A stretch of DNA of 64,000 bases from Klebsiella sp. BIGb0138 (GTDB lineage: Bacteria > Pseudomonadota > Gammaproteobacteria > Enterobacterales > Enterobacteriaceae), in NCBI RefSeq assembly GCF_004342285.1, contig NZ_SMCV01000010.1, positions 62,001 to 126,000 of the forward strand, given 5' to 3'. Below, piece by piece: positions 1 to 8,544 of the stretch. Position 1 is the first letter of the stretch; every line of letters starts with the position of its first letter. The position numbers and the translations under genes were made by a program. Below the pieces are notes generated by a model that was not told the origin of the DNA, ran no database searches, and worked only from the letters and a program-made list of their open reading frames with translations.

Positions 1-2
1 CG

Positions 3-446
3 CGGATCCAGGGCGGCAATACCTGGAACGTGCTGCCGGAAAGCGTGGAGCTTGAAGGGACCCTGCGTACCCACAGCAGCGAGGTGCAGCAGCGGGTCAA
101 GGGGCGGGTCAGTGAAATTGCCGCCGGTTTCGCCAGCGCTTTTGGCGCGCAAATCGACGTCTTCTGGTACGCCGGGCCGACGGCGTTGGTCAATGACGAA
201 CGCTGGGCGGCATTTGCCAGCGAGGTTGCCGCACAGTCCGGCTACCGCACCCGTCATGCGGATCTGCACATGGGCGGCGAAGATTTCGCCGTTTACCTGC
301 AGCATATTCCCGGCGCGTTTGTCAGCATCGGCAGCGCCAGCGAATTCGGTCTTCACCACCCGGCCTACAATCCGGATGACAACTTAATTGCTCCGGCGGC
401 CCGCTATTTCGCGGCGCTGGCGCAACAGGCATTACGCCAGATTTAA
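3..446 (+). CDS. M20-family amidohydrolase/deacylase, C-terminal part
   Basis: The frame is already open at the left edge, so this is the last 147 or so codons of a gene that begins outside the window. The segment NVLPESVELEGTLRTH is the conserved dimerisation-domain stretch of M20 (HipO/AmaA-like) aminoacylases, and the late HHPAYN carries the C-terminal metal-ligand histidine of the family. M20 enzymes are cytoplasmic, metal-dependent hydrolases that remove acyl groups from amino acids or related amides. It stops 52 nt before the flavin monooxygenase and reads in the same direction, so it is probably the first known member of that operon, acting as the deacetylating step. The substrate is inferred from context only. 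Confidence 0.85.
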   Translation, partial: RIQGGNTWNVLPESVELEGTLRTHSSEVQQRVKGRVSEIAAGFASAFGAQIDVFWYAGPTALVNDERWAAFASEVAAQSGYRTRHADLHMGGEDFAVYLQHIPGAFVSIGSASEFGLHHPAYNPDDNLIAPAARYFAALAQQALRQI

Positions 447-498
447 CGCCTGAGACCTCAGGCTTTTATTTTCATTTTCGGCAAGGAAAGGGGTTGCT

Positions 499-1818
499 AT
501 GTCTGAAAAACGACAACTGCGTCTGGGCACGATATTACATGGCGCATCGGGAAATATGTCGGCCTGGCGTCATCCGACCGCCCAGGCGGATGCCAGCATT
601 AATTTTGAGTTCGTCAAACAGACGGCCTTAAAAGCGGAAGAGGGCAAGCTGGACTTTTTATTTGTCGCCGATGGCTTATATATTAACGAGAAATCGATCC
701 CGCATTTTTTAAATCGCTTTGAACCGCTGACGGTACTGTCGACGCTGGCGGCGATCACCCGGCGGCTGGGGCTGGTCGGGACCCTGTCCACCTCCTATAG
801 CGAGCCGTTCACCACCGCGAGACAGTTCGCCAGCCTTGACCACCTGAGCCAGGGGCGCGCGGGCTGGAACGTGGTGACGTCCCCCCTGGAAGGGTCGGCG
901 AAGAACTTTTCCCGCGCCCGGCATCCTGACCACGCGCTGCGCTACCGCATCGCCGATGAATATTTACGCGTGGTCAAAGGCCTGTGGGATTCATGGGAAG
1001 AGGATGCCTTTGTGCGTAATAAAGCGACCGGCCAATTCTTCGATAAAAATAAGCTGCATACCCTCGATCATCACGGCGATTTTTTCCAGGTCGCCGGGCC
1101 GCTGAATATTTCCCGGACTCCGCAGGGACGGCCAATTATTTTTCAGGCCGGCGCCTCTGATGATGGCAAAAAGCTGGCGGCGAGTCATGCCGACGCCATT
1201 TTCACCCATCAGGCGTCGCTGCACGAAGCGCAGGCCTTTTATCGCGATGTCAAAAGTCAGCTGGCAGCCTATGGCCGCCGCGACGACCAGCTCCATATCT
1301 TCCAGGGAGTCAGCGTGATCGTCGGCGACGATGCCGACGATGTTGAACAGCAATATCAGACCACCGCCGCGCTGGTGTCGATCGAGGATGCCCTCAACTA
1401 CCTTGGGCGCTATTTCGAACACCATGACTTTGCGCAGTACCCGCTGGATGAACCGTTCCCGGATATTGGCGACCTCGGCAAAAACAGCTTCCGCAGCACC
1501 ACCGATGAAATCAAGCGCAACGCCCGCGAGCGCGGCCTGACCCTGCGCCAGGTCGCGCTGGAAGCCGCCAGCCCACGCCCGCGCTTTGCCGGGACGCCAC
1601 AGCAGGTGGCCGACGGTCTACAGCAGTGGTTTGAACAGCGCGCGGCCGACGGCTTCATTATCCAGGGCGGCACGCCGGATACCTTCCCGCGCTTTGTCGA
1701 CCGGGTGGTGCCGATTCTGCAGGAGCGCGGGCTGTTCCGCCGGGAGTATCCGGGAACGACGCTGCGCGAAAGCCTGGGGCTGACGCTGCCGGTTAATCAA
1801 TTCCAACAACAACAATAA
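499..1818 (+). CDS. LLM-class flavin-dependent monooxygenase (NtaA/SnaA/DszA type)
   Basis: This 439-residue protein has the opening of the nitrilotriacetate monooxygenase/SnaA/DszA branch ([23 protein letters not shown]), followed by FVADGLY, the TSYSEPF segment, [10 protein letters not shown] and the PIIFQAGAS strand typical of bacterial luciferase-like FMNH2-dependent oxygenases. Family members oxidise C-S or C-N bonds with reduced FMN supplied by a separate reductase. The ATG has an AAGGAAAGG ribosome site. It lies between the M20 hydrolase and the ABC importer genes, the same company kept by YxeK and YtnJ in Bacillus, which suggests oxidative cleavage of an imported, N-acetylated sulfur compound. 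No reductase gene is adjacent. Confidence 0.88.
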   Translation: MSEKRQLRLGTILHGASGNMSAWRHPTAQADASINFEFVKQTALKAEEGKLDFLFVADGLYINEKSIPHFLNRFEPLTVLSTLAAITRRLGLVGTLSTSYSEPFTTARQFASLDHLSQGRAGWNVVTSPLEGSAKNFSRARHPDHALRYRIADEYLRVVKGLWDSWEEDAFVRNKATGQFFDKNKLHTLDHHGDFFQVAGPLNISRTPQGRPIIFQAGASDDGKKLAASHADAIFTHQASLHEAQAFYRDVKSQLAAYGRRDDQLHIFQGVSVIVGDDADDVEQQYQTTAALVSIEDALNYLGRYFEHHDFAQYPLDEPFPDIGDLGKNSFRSTTDEIKRNARERGLTLRQVALEAASPRPRFAGTPQQVADGLQQWFEQRAADGFIIQGGTPDTFPRFVDRVVPILQERGLFRREYPGTTLRESLGLTLPVNQFQQQQ

Positions 1819-1836
1819 CAACAGAGAACTCTCGCT

Positions 1837-2769
1837 ATGCAGAAAAAGTCACTTTTACTGGCGCTTGCCCTGGCCTTCAGCGCCCCGTTATGGGCGCAGG
1901 ACGTCAACATTAACGGTACCGGGGTAAGTCTGGAGGCGAATAAAGCCCCGATTCACACGGCGAAAAATCCGCAGGCCATTGCCCTGTTGCCGGCCAACTA
2001 TCACTTCGCGGTACCGGGGAAATTCACCGTGGCGGTGGCGGCGCTGAACTCACCGCCGCTGACCGTATTTTCGGATGATAACAAGACCCTGCTTGGCAGC
2101 GAGGCCGATATTGCCCGCCTGGTCGCCGATAGCCTCGGGCTGGAGCTGAACGTGGTGCCGACGTCATGGGAGGACTGGCCGCTGGGCGTGGCTTCCGGCA
2201 AATATGATGCCGCGATCAGCAATATTACCGTGACCAAAGAGCGTAAAGAGAAGTTCGATTTTGCCACCTACCGTAAGGATTCGCTGGGCTTCTACGTCAA
2301 GAGCACCAGCCCGCTGCACAAAATTGACACCGCCGGGGATATCGCCGGGCTGCGCATTATCGTCGGCTCCGGTACCAATCAGGAAGCCATTTTGCTGGCG
2401 TGGAATGCGGAAAACCTACAGAAGGGGCTGAAACCGTTTACCCCGGTCTACACCAAAGATGATGCCGCCCAGACGCTGGCGATCCAGTCCGGTCGCGCCG
2501 ACGCCTTCTTTGGCCCGAACGTCATCGGGGCGTGGAAAGCGGCGCTGACCGGGAAAACCAAACTGGTTGGCAGCGTGGACGGCGGCTGGCCAAAAGCGGC
2601 GCATATTGCGGTTACGGTGAAAAAAGGCAGCGGCCTGGTGGATGCCGTGCAGGCGGCGCTGAACGGTACGATTAACAACGGCGATTACGCCAGGGTGCTT
2701 AACCGCTGGGGCGAAGGCGTGGAGAGCATCCCGCAATCAGAAATTAACCCGGCCGGGCTCGGTGATTAA
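1837..2769 (+). CDS. Amino-acid-type ABC transporter substrate-binding protein (first of two)
   Basis: This is a family 3 extracellular solute-binding protein of 310 residues with a clear Sec signal peptide (MQKKSLLLALALAFSAPLWA). The mature part shows GSEADIARLVADSLGL, WEDWPLGVASGKYDAAISN, and RKEKFDFATYR, which are typical of polar-amino-acid binding proteins. It would act in the periplasm and feed the permease/ATPase encoded downstream. It starts 18 nt after the monooxygenase stop. A second, clearly homologous binding protein ends the operon; the two share long stretches but differ at their N-termini and in the ligand half, so they may widen the substrate range. Confidence 0.88.
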   Translation: MQKKSLLLALALAFSAPLWAQDVNINGTGVSLEANKAPIHTAKNPQAIALLPANYHFAVPGKFTVAVAALNSPPLTVFSDDNKTLLGSEADIARLVADSLGLELNVVPTSWEDWPLGVASGKYDAAISNITVTKERKEKFDFATYRKDSLGFYVKSTSPLHKIDTAGDIAGLRIIVGSGTNQEAILLAWNAENLQKGLKPFTPVYTKDDAAQTLAIQSGRADAFFGPNVIGAWKAALTGKTKLVGSVDGGWPKAAHIAVTVKKGSGLVDAVQAALNGTINNGDYARVLNRWGEGVESIPQSEINPAGLGD

Positions 2770-2780
2770 CAGGAGGCAGT

Positions 2781-3290
2781 ATGAGCGATCTATTCCGCGA
2801 TATTTCACCCGAAGCGCCTGAACTACAGCCGATTATCAACGGCCTGTTCGCTGAATACGCGTCGCGCTACGGCGACTATTTTTCCCGCGATGCGGAAGTC
2901 GAACTGACCGAATGGTATCTGGCGCCGCAGGGGCTGTTTATCGTGCTGGAGCGGGAGGGGGAAATTATCGCCACCGGCGCCTACAAACCGAAAGATACCC
3001 ACACCGCGGAAATAAAACGTATCTGGACTCATCATGCCCTGCGTCAGCAGGGGCTGGCGGCCAGGGTGGTGCAGGAGCTGGAGCGGCGGGCGGTGCTGGC
3101 GGGCTACAGCCATATCTACCTGACCACCGGTTTTCGCCAGCCGGAAGCGGTCAGGCTCTATCTGAGCCAGGGCTATGACGCGCAGTTTGACCTGACGCGC
3201 AACCCGGAAGAGTACAGCCAGCCGCCGTTTGACGGCCGGCTGCGGTTCACCAAAGCGCTGGCGGTCAGCGCCCTAAGCCACAGCGCCTGA
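2781..3290 (+). CDS. GNAT N-acetyltransferase (YxeL-like position)
   Basis: This 169-residue protein carries the GNAT fold. An acidic N-terminal half is followed by the beta4 strand AEIKRIWTH, the acetyl-CoA loop RQQGLAARV and the C-terminal EAVRLYLSQGY motif. An AGGAGG site lies 5 nt before the ATG. It sits inside the importer operon between a binding-protein gene and the permease gene, so it probably acetylates the imported compound in the cytoplasm before the monooxygenase and the M20 hydrolase act. YxeL in B. subtilis occupies the same role in the S-(2-succino)cysteine route. The substrate here is an inference. Confidence 0.85.
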   Translation: MSDLFRDISPEAPELQPIINGLFAEYASRYGDYFSRDAEVELTEWYLAPQGLFIVLEREGEIIATGAYKPKDTHTAEIKRIWTHHALRQQGLAARVVQELERRAVLAGYSHIYLTTGFRQPEAVRLYLSQGYDAQFDLTRNPEEYSQPPFDGRLRFTKALAVSALSHSA

Positions 3291-3299
3291 GGAGGGAAC

Positions 3300-4226
3300 A
3301 TGAAAACATCGGAAACGATTAAAGTGGTCCCGGCGCGCTATCCGCTGCGTGCCGTGGGCGCGGTGCTGGCGCTGCTGGTTCTGGCGGTGGTGGTGCAATC
3401 GGTGGCCTTTAACCCGCGCTGGGAGTGGGCGGTCTTTGCCCGCTGGTTCTTTGATCCGGTTATCCTCGAAGGGCTGGGGCAAACGCTGCTGCTGACGCTG
3501 CTGGGTAGCGTATTGAGCGTCATTTTCGGCGGCCTGCTGGCGCTGGCCAGACTCTCTTCCTCATGGTTGCTGAGCAGCCTTGCCTGGGGCTATATCTGGC
3601 TGTTCCGTTCGCTGCCGCTGATTGTGGTGCTGATTATCCTCTACAACTTCTCCTATCTTTACGACACGCTGTCGCTGGGTATTCCCTTTACCCATATCAG
3701 CTGGGGCAACTACCAGACCATTAACGTGCTGGGACAGTTTTCCACGGCGGTAGTCGGACTGACGCTGGTGCAGAGCGCCTATACCGCGGAGATCATCCGC
3801 GGCGGTTTTCTCGGCGTCGACCACGGGCAGTATGAGGCGGCCGCCGCGCTGGGCCTGCCCGCGTGGCGCCGCACGCTGCGTATTATTCTGCCGCAGGCGC
3901 TGCGGACGATTTTGCCTTCCGGCTTTAATGAAATTATCAGTCTCGCCAAAGGTACGGCGATGGTGTATGTGCTGGCGATGCCGGAGCTGTTCTACACCAT
4001 TCAGATGATCTACAACCGCACCCAGGAGGTGATCCCGCTGCTGATGGTTGGCGCCGTCTGGTACCTGGCGATCACCAGCGTGCTGTCGCTGATTCAATAT
4101 CTGGTGGAGCGCGCCCTCGCGCGCAGCGAACGTCGCTCGGCGGTGAACTCGCCGCGCCGCGCCCGTAGCGCCGAATCGCCCCGTCAGCCGCAACCGCAGG
4201 AGACTATCCATGCCCAACTCTCATAA
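3300..4226 (+). CDS. Amino-acid-type ABC transporter permease
   Basis: This is a 308-residue inner-membrane protein of the HisMQ/GlnP family. After an N-terminal transmembrane helix it has GLGQTLLLTLLGSVLSV, the FRSLPLIVVLIILYN region and the cytoplasmic EAA loop (QYEAAAALGLPAWRRTL) that docks with the ATPase, then FNEIISLAKGTAMVY. The C-terminal tail is unusually long and arginine-rich (roughly residues 275-308). A GGAGG site precedes the ATG, 9 nt after the acetyltransferase stop. A single permease suggests a homodimeric channel. Confidence 0.9.
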   Translation: MKTSETIKVVPARYPLRAVGAVLALLVLAVVVQSVAFNPRWEWAVFARWFFDPVILEGLGQTLLLTLLGSVLSVIFGGLLALARLSSSWLLSSLAWGYIWLFRSLPLIVVLIILYNFSYLYDTLSLGIPFTHISWGNYQTINVLGQFSTAVVGLTLVQSAYTAEIIRGGFLGVDHGQYEAAAALGLPAWRRTLRIILPQALRTILPSGFNEIISLAKGTAMVYVLAMPELFYTIQMIYNRTQEVIPLLMVGAVWYLAITSVLSLIQYLVERALARSERRSAVNSPRRARSAESPRQPQPQETIHAQLS

Positions 4227-4986
4227 CGGCCATATCTCGATTACCGGCGTCAGCAAATATTTTGGTCGCCACAAGGCGTTGGACGACGTTTCGCTGGAGA
4301 TCGCGCCCGGGACGGTCACGGTGATCCTCGGTCCGTCCGGGTCGGGAAAGTCAACGCTGTTGCGCGCCATTAACCACCTGGAGCGGGTCGATGAAGGTTT
4401 TATCCAGATCGATGGCGATTACATCGGCTATCGTCGGCAGGGCGACAAACTGTATGAACTGAAGGAGAAAGAGATCCTCCGCCAGCGGGTTAACGTGGGC
4501 TATGTGTTTCAGAACTTCAACCTGTTCCCCCATCTGACGGTGCTGGAAAACCTGATTGAAGCGCCGATCGCCCACAAGCAGGCCAGCCGTAAGGAAGCGG
4601 TCGAACGCGCCTATGAGCTGCTTGATGTGGTGGGGTTGCGCAATAAGGCCGATGCCTGGTCACGCCATCTCTCCGGCGGCCAGCAGCAGCGCATCGCCAT
4701 CGCCAGAGCGCTGGCCCTCAAGCCGCGGGTGATGTTGTTTGATGAGCCGACATCGGCGCTGGACCCGGAACTGGTTGGGGAAGTCCTTGACGTGATTAAA
4801 AAACTGGCCCGCTCCGGCACTACGCTGGTGGTGGTGACCCATGAAATCGGGTTTGCGCGCGAGGTCGCCGATCAGGTGGTGTTTATGGTCGATGGCAAAA
4901 TCATTGAACAGGGCAGCAGCGACGCCGTGCTTAACCATCCGCAGCATCAGCGGACGCGGCAATTTTTATCGAAGGTACTGGTATGA
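4210..4986 (+). CDS. Amino-acid-type ABC transporter ATP-binding protein
   Basis: This 258-residue ATPase has Walker A GPSGSGKST, the Q-loop YVFQNFNLFPH, signature LSGGQQQRIAIARAL, Walker B VMLFDEPTSALD and the switch histidine in VVTHE, all close to GlnQ/HisP. It starts inside the last 17 nt of the permease gene with a CAGGAG site, and its stop overlaps the start of the next gene (ATGA), so the three genes are translationally coupled. It powers import of the ligand of the two binding proteins in this operon. Confidence 0.93.
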   Translation: MPNSHNGHISITGVSKYFGRHKALDDVSLEIAPGTVTVILGPSGSGKSTLLRAINHLERVDEGFIQIDGDYIGYRRQGDKLYELKEKEILRQRVNVGYVFQNFNLFPHLTVLENLIEAPIAHKQASRKEAVERAYELLDVVGLRNKADAWSRHLSGGQQQRIAIARALALKPRVMLFDEPTSALDPELVGEVLDVIKKLARSGTTLVVVTHEIGFAREVADQVVFMVDGKIIEQGSSDAVLNHPQHQRTRQFLSKVLV

Positions 4987-5876
4987 GAATGGGGATAGTC
5001 GCGTTGGCCCTCTGCGCCGTTTCTGCGGGGGCGCAGGCGGAAATCGATCTGCGGGCGAATGAGCAGCCGCTACCGGTCACGCTGGATAAGCAGGCGATCG
5101 CCAGGATCCCGGCCGGTTATCACTTTGTCGAGCCCGGTACCCTGACGGTGGCGATCTCGGCGCTCAACTCGCCGCCGCTGGCGCTGCTGGCGAGCGATAA
5201 CCGGACGCGGATTGGCAGCGACCCGGATATTGCCCGCCTGCTGGCCGGGAGTTTAGGCCTGAAGCTGAAGCTGGTGCCGACGGCGTGGGAAGACTGGCCG
5301 CTGGGGATTACCTCCGGGCGTTATGACGTGGCGCTGGTCAATATCGCAGTCACCGAACAGCGTAAGGAGAAGTTCGATTTCGCCACCTATCGTGTCGATT
5401 CGCTGGCTTTTTCGGTTAAATCCACCAGCAGTATCGCTCACATCAGCGGCGCGGCGGATCTCTCCGGCCGGAAGGTCATTGTCGGTTCCGGCACTAATCA
5501 GGAGCGCATTTTGCTCGGCTGGAACGAAGAGAACGCCGCCGCAGGGCGCCAGCCGGCGCTGCCGGTGTACCTGACCGATGACGCCTCCGGCAATCTGTAC
5601 ATCCAGTCCGGGCGCGCCGATGTCTTCTTTGGCCCTCAGTCGGTGGCGGCCTACAAAGCGGCGCTGACCGGGACCACCAAAGTTGTCGGGCTGGGGCCGA
5701 AAAAAGCGTACGTCGCCACCACCACTAAAAAGGGCAATGGCCTGGTGTTTGCGTTGCAGGCGGCGCTTGATGGCGCGATCGCGCGCGGCGAGTATCAGCA
5801 GGTGCTGGCACGCTGGGGAGAGCAGGGCGAAGCGGTGGCACAGTCTCAGGTAAATCCCCCGGGGATCACCTACTAA
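4983..5876 (+). CDS. Amino-acid-type ABC transporter substrate-binding protein (second of two)
   Basis: This is a family 3 solute-binding protein of 297 residues with a short signal peptide (MRMGIVALALCAVSAGAQA). It repeats the core of the binding protein at 1837-2769, for example ALNSPPL, WEDWPLG, RKEKFDFATYR and VGSGTNQE, so the pair came from a duplication. It overlaps the ATPase gene by ATGA and ends just before a strong hairpin, making it the last gene of the operon. Two binding proteins for one permease/ATPase imply either a wider substrate range or different affinities. Confidence 0.88.
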   Translation: MRMGIVALALCAVSAGAQAEIDLRANEQPLPVTLDKQAIARIPAGYHFVEPGTLTVAISALNSPPLALLASDNRTRIGSDPDIARLLAGSLGLKLKLVPTAWEDWPLGITSGRYDVALVNIAVTEQRKEKFDFATYRVDSLAFSVKSTSSIAHISGAADLSGRKVIVGSGTNQERILLGWNEENAAAGRQPALPVYLTDDASGNLYIQSGRADVFFGPQSVAAYKAALTGTTKVVGLGPKKAYVATTTKKGNGLVFALQAALDGAIARGEYQQVLARWGEQGEAVAQSQVNPPGITY

Positions 5877-5879
5877 AAA

Positions 5880-5916
5880 ACCGCTGTTTCGCCGGAGTAC
5901 AGGGCGAAACAGCGGG
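5880..5916. terminator. Hairpin at the end of the importer operon
   Basis: The inverted repeat CCGCTGTTTCGCC / GGGCGAAACAGCGG lies directly after the last importer gene. The A-run sits on the 5' side, so the best Rho-independent signal reads on the minus strand. On the plus strand it is a strong stem without a U-tract. Confidence 0.5.
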
Positions 5917-6212
5917 ACGAACTTTCGCCAGCGGTATTAAATCAGGCGCTGATGTTGCCAGCGGACCGGATAATTATTGATATCGACTTTCATCGCGGTG
6001 TTCACAAATCGGCAAAGATGATGTCAATGTCACTTTATGCGTTGTGTGGCGGATTTGTATGCGGTATTGCAGGGTTGGGCGTCGCCATGACGGGGGCAAC
6101 GCTACCGGCAACAGCGTATTCTGTATCATGTTGCGTCGTACTTTTGCGCGGGGGTTCCGGCATGCCAGCCCGATTTTGTGCCTAAACTTAATGTTTATCG
6201 TGGAGGCCGAAA
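5917..6212. other. Intergenic stretch before yncG
   Basis: No convincing gene is present. A short plus-strand reading frame here has no ribosome site and no family resemblance. A small dyad, TAAAC-N5-GTTTA at 6183-6197, lies 16 nt before yncG and could overlap its promoter, but nothing identifies a regulator. Confidence 0.4.
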
Positions 6213-6830
6213 ATGATAACCGTCTATGGTGTACCGGGCTGGGGGTCGGCGATCGGCGAGCTGATGCTGACCCTGGCCGGGATCTCTTATCGCTTCGTCA
6301 ACGTTGCCGGTTTCGATCAGCCGGGCCCGCAGCGCGACAGCCTGCTGCAGCTAAACCCGCTATGTCAGGTACCGACCCTGCGGCTGGATGATGGCAGCGT
6401 GATGACCGAATCCGCCGCGATGGCCTTAATGATCCTTGACCAGCGCCCGGATCTGGCGCCGGCGCCGGGGACGCCGCAGCGCCAGCAGTTTCAGCGCCTG
6501 CTGATCTGGCTGGTGGCCAATGTCTACCCCACGTTCACCTATGCCGATTATCCACAGCGCTGGACCGCCGATGCGCCTGAGCAGCTGCGGGAGAACTGCA
6601 TTCGCTATCGCAAGTCGCTCTATCTGTGGCTGGAACAGCAGCTGCGCGCGGAGCCTTATGCGCTGGGGGCCGACATTTCGCTGCTCGATTGTTATATCGC
6701 GGCGATGTGCAACTGGGGGCCGCGGCGGGCGTGGTTTATGGAGCACACGCCAAAGTTTGTCGCCGTGGCGGACAAGGTGTACCAGCGGCCGGAGCTACAG
6801 CAGGTTCTGCGTGACAACGAGTTGATTTAA
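6213..6830 (+). CDS. yncG: Glutathione S-transferase family protein YncG
   Basis: This 205-residue protein matches the length of E. coli YncG and has the thioredoxin-like N-terminal domain (MITVYGVPGWGS, LNPLCQVPTL with the cis-proline, DGSVMTESAAM) followed by the all-helical C-terminal domain. GGAGG precedes the ATG. GSTs conjugate or bind glutathione in the cytoplasm; the natural substrate of YncG is not known to me. It is followed by pptA, as in E. coli, marking the start of the conserved backbone order. Confidence 0.85.
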   Translation: MITVYGVPGWGSAIGELMLTLAGISYRFVNVAGFDQPGPQRDSLLQLNPLCQVPTLRLDDGSVMTESAAMALMILDQRPDLAPAPGTPQRQQFQRLLIWLVANVYPTFTYADYPQRWTADAPEQLRENCIRYRKSLYLWLEQQLRAEPYALGADISLLDCYIAAMCNWGPRRAWFMEHTPKFVAVADKVYQRPELQQVLRDNELI

Positions 6831-6898
6831 AGCACAAAAGGCGAACCGACTCCGCGGCGCTATGCTAGTTTATCGATCTGACAAATAAGGAGCCTGCT

Positions 6899-7129
6899 AT
6901 GCCACATGTTGATATTAAATGTTTTCCCCGCGATCTGACCGATGAACAAAAAAGCGCATTGGCCGCCGATATCACCGACGTGCTTGTCCGTCATCTCAAT
7001 AGCAAAGAGGGCGCGGTGAGCGTCGCCCTCAATCAGGTTGAGCAAAGCGACTGGCAGCAGGTCTGGGACAGCGAGATTGCCCCGCAGATGGCGCGGCTGA
7101 TTAAAAAACCGGGCTACAGCATGTCGTAA
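6899..7129 (+). CDS. pptA: 4-oxalocrotonate tautomerase homologue PptA
   Basis: This 76-residue protein is nearly collinear with E. coli PptA, starting [13 protein letters not shown] and ending KKPGYSMS. Pro-2 becomes the N-terminal catalytic base after methionine removal, as in all 4-OT enzymes. The start has an AAGGAG site. PptA tautomerises phenylpyruvate-like keto acids in vitro and forms dimers; its physiological substrate is unsettled. It has its own 68-nt upstream gap after yncG. Confidence 0.92.
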   Translation: MPHVDIKCFPRDLTDEQKSALAADITDVLVRHLNSKEGAVSVALNQVEQSDWQQVWDSEIAPQMARLIKKPGYSMS

Positions 7130-7592
7130 TGCCTGTCCCGCAAGGCGGCGTCCAGGCCGCCCGTTGCCGGGCTATCCCCCATCGCCGGTCTCAGCATACA
7201 ATTCAGGATGCGAAGCCAGGACGCGGAGCATCGCCGCGCGGACGTCATGCCGGGTTTCTTTCACCCACATTGCCGCCAACGGCAGTCCCGGACGCCGGTT
7301 CGCGATCGTTTTTTTGCCGCCCAGGGGAATCTGGCGATCGCCGGCCCGACGTTGACCAACGTTAACAATATTCGGGCGATTATCATTACCTGATCCGGCG
7401 CTACCCGGATGCGGCATAACACACCGCATGCGGGTTCCCTTCAGAAGTCCCTCTTTTGGCTTGCGCGCGGGATAGCGGCGGGTAAAGGCTTGAGGTCCGA
7501 CGGCCGCTGGTCGAATCGATACCCCATCGATGATGAGATTTTATAAAAGCGTCCCGCAATGTTAGCCTGCTCTGCGCAGAGTGGGGGATAAT
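7130..7592. other. 463-nt gene-poor stretch with a possible decayed coding trace
   Basis: No intact gene is supported. On the minus strand, about 7172-7345, one frame reads like the tail of a protein (GGKKTIANRRPGLPLAAMW followed by VKETRHDVRAA), with unusually balanced composition for a shadow frame, but it has no start or ribosome site I trust. Around 7392-7428 a short GC-rich inverted sequence (CCGGCGCTACCCGGATGCGG) resembles a REP half-unit. Both readings are tentative. Confidence 0.35.
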
Positions 7593-8444
7593 ATGGATTT
7601 AAGAAAGTTTCAGGCGTTAGCCGGCGTGCAGCTTTGCACGATGTTATTTGGTCTCTCGGCGGTGCTGGCGAAAGGGCTGCCGCTGCCGGTGAGCGCGATT
7701 GTCGCCGGGCGCGCCGCCTGGGCGGTAGTGACCTTATCCGCAGTTTTGCTGCTGGCGCGTCGTCAGTGGCGGCGGCTATCCTGGCGAGAGCTGTCTCATC
7801 TGGCGATTAACGGCCTGCTGCTGGCCGGGCACTGGATCTGCTTTTTCACCGGCGTTGAACAGGGCGGTGTGGCGGTCGGGACGCTGGGCTTCGCCTGTTT
7901 TCCGCTGTTTGTGGCGCTGATTGGCCGGGTTATCTTCGCCACGCCGATTACCCGGCGGGATGTCGCCGCGATGGTGATGGTGGCGGTTGGCCTGCTGGTC
8001 ATTTCGCCTGAAGCGCTGTCGGCGCAGGGCGGGGGAAGCGCGCTGCTGTGGGCGCTAGCCGCGGGTTTATCTTACGCGGTGATTGTGCTGTATAACCGTC
8101 ATGCGAAGACCGGCGCTTCGCCGCTGCAGTCCGCATGGCTCCAGTGTTGCGCCTGCGCGCTGGCCACGCTTCCCTGGGGATATTCCGCCATCCGCAGCGC
8201 CGACGGTGAGACGTTGTTGCACGTTATATTAATAGGCGTGCTGTGCACCGGTATCGCCTACAGCCTGTTGACCTTTGCGCTGCAATACGTCGCCGCGGGC
8301 AAAGCGGCGATCGTGATAGCGCTGGAGCCGCTGTGGGCGGTTTTCTTTGCCGCCATCTGGTTTGGCTCGCTGCCGGGGCCGGCCGTTTTTATCGGCGGCG
8401 GATTGATTATTGCGGCGGTTGCGTTCTGCGGGTCACCATCGTAA
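7593..8444 (+). CDS. EamA/DMT-family transporter
   Basis: I place the start at the ATG at 7593, which has GGGGGAT just upstream, giving 283 residues. An in-frame GTG 12 nt earlier is less likely. The sequence is ten hydrophobic segments in two repeats of five, with the GRAAWAV and GVEQGGVAVGTLGFACFP segments usual in EamA drug/metabolite exporters, and the second repeat closes with ALEPLWAVFFA. It is an inner-membrane carrier; the substrate cannot be read. It has no counterpart at this position in the E. coli order and converges on yddH. Confidence 0.85.
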   Translation: MDLRKFQALAGVQLCTMLFGLSAVLAKGLPLPVSAIVAGRAAWAVVTLSAVLLLARRQWRRLSWRELSHLAINGLLLAGHWICFFTGVEQGGVAVGTLGFACFPLFVALIGRVIFATPITRRDVAAMVMVAVGLLVISPEALSAQGGGSALLWALAAGLSYAVIVLYNRHAKTGASPLQSAWLQCCACALATLPWGYSAIRSADGETLLHVILIGVLCTGIAYSLLTFALQYVAAGKAAIVIALEPLWAVFFAAIWFGSLPGPAVFIGGGLIIAAVAFCGSPS

Positions 8445-8460
8445 ACGGCTGCGCGCCGTT
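8444..8460. terminator. Small hairpin between convergent EamA and yddH genes
   Basis: AACGGC-TGCGC-GCCGTT begins at the EamA stop codon. There is no U-tract on either strand, so it is a weak candidate at best. Confidence 0.25.
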
Positions 8461-8544
8461 GGCCGCGCCCGCCCGCGTAGGGTGAAACGGCGCTTTTCTG
8501 TCTCTGGCGCTATGGTCGCCAGGCCGCCGGGGGCAGTAAGCAAA

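Noticed and set aside
5952-6185. Possible 77-codon gene before yncG
   Set aside because: No ribosome site at either candidate start and mixed composition; I could not tell it from chance.
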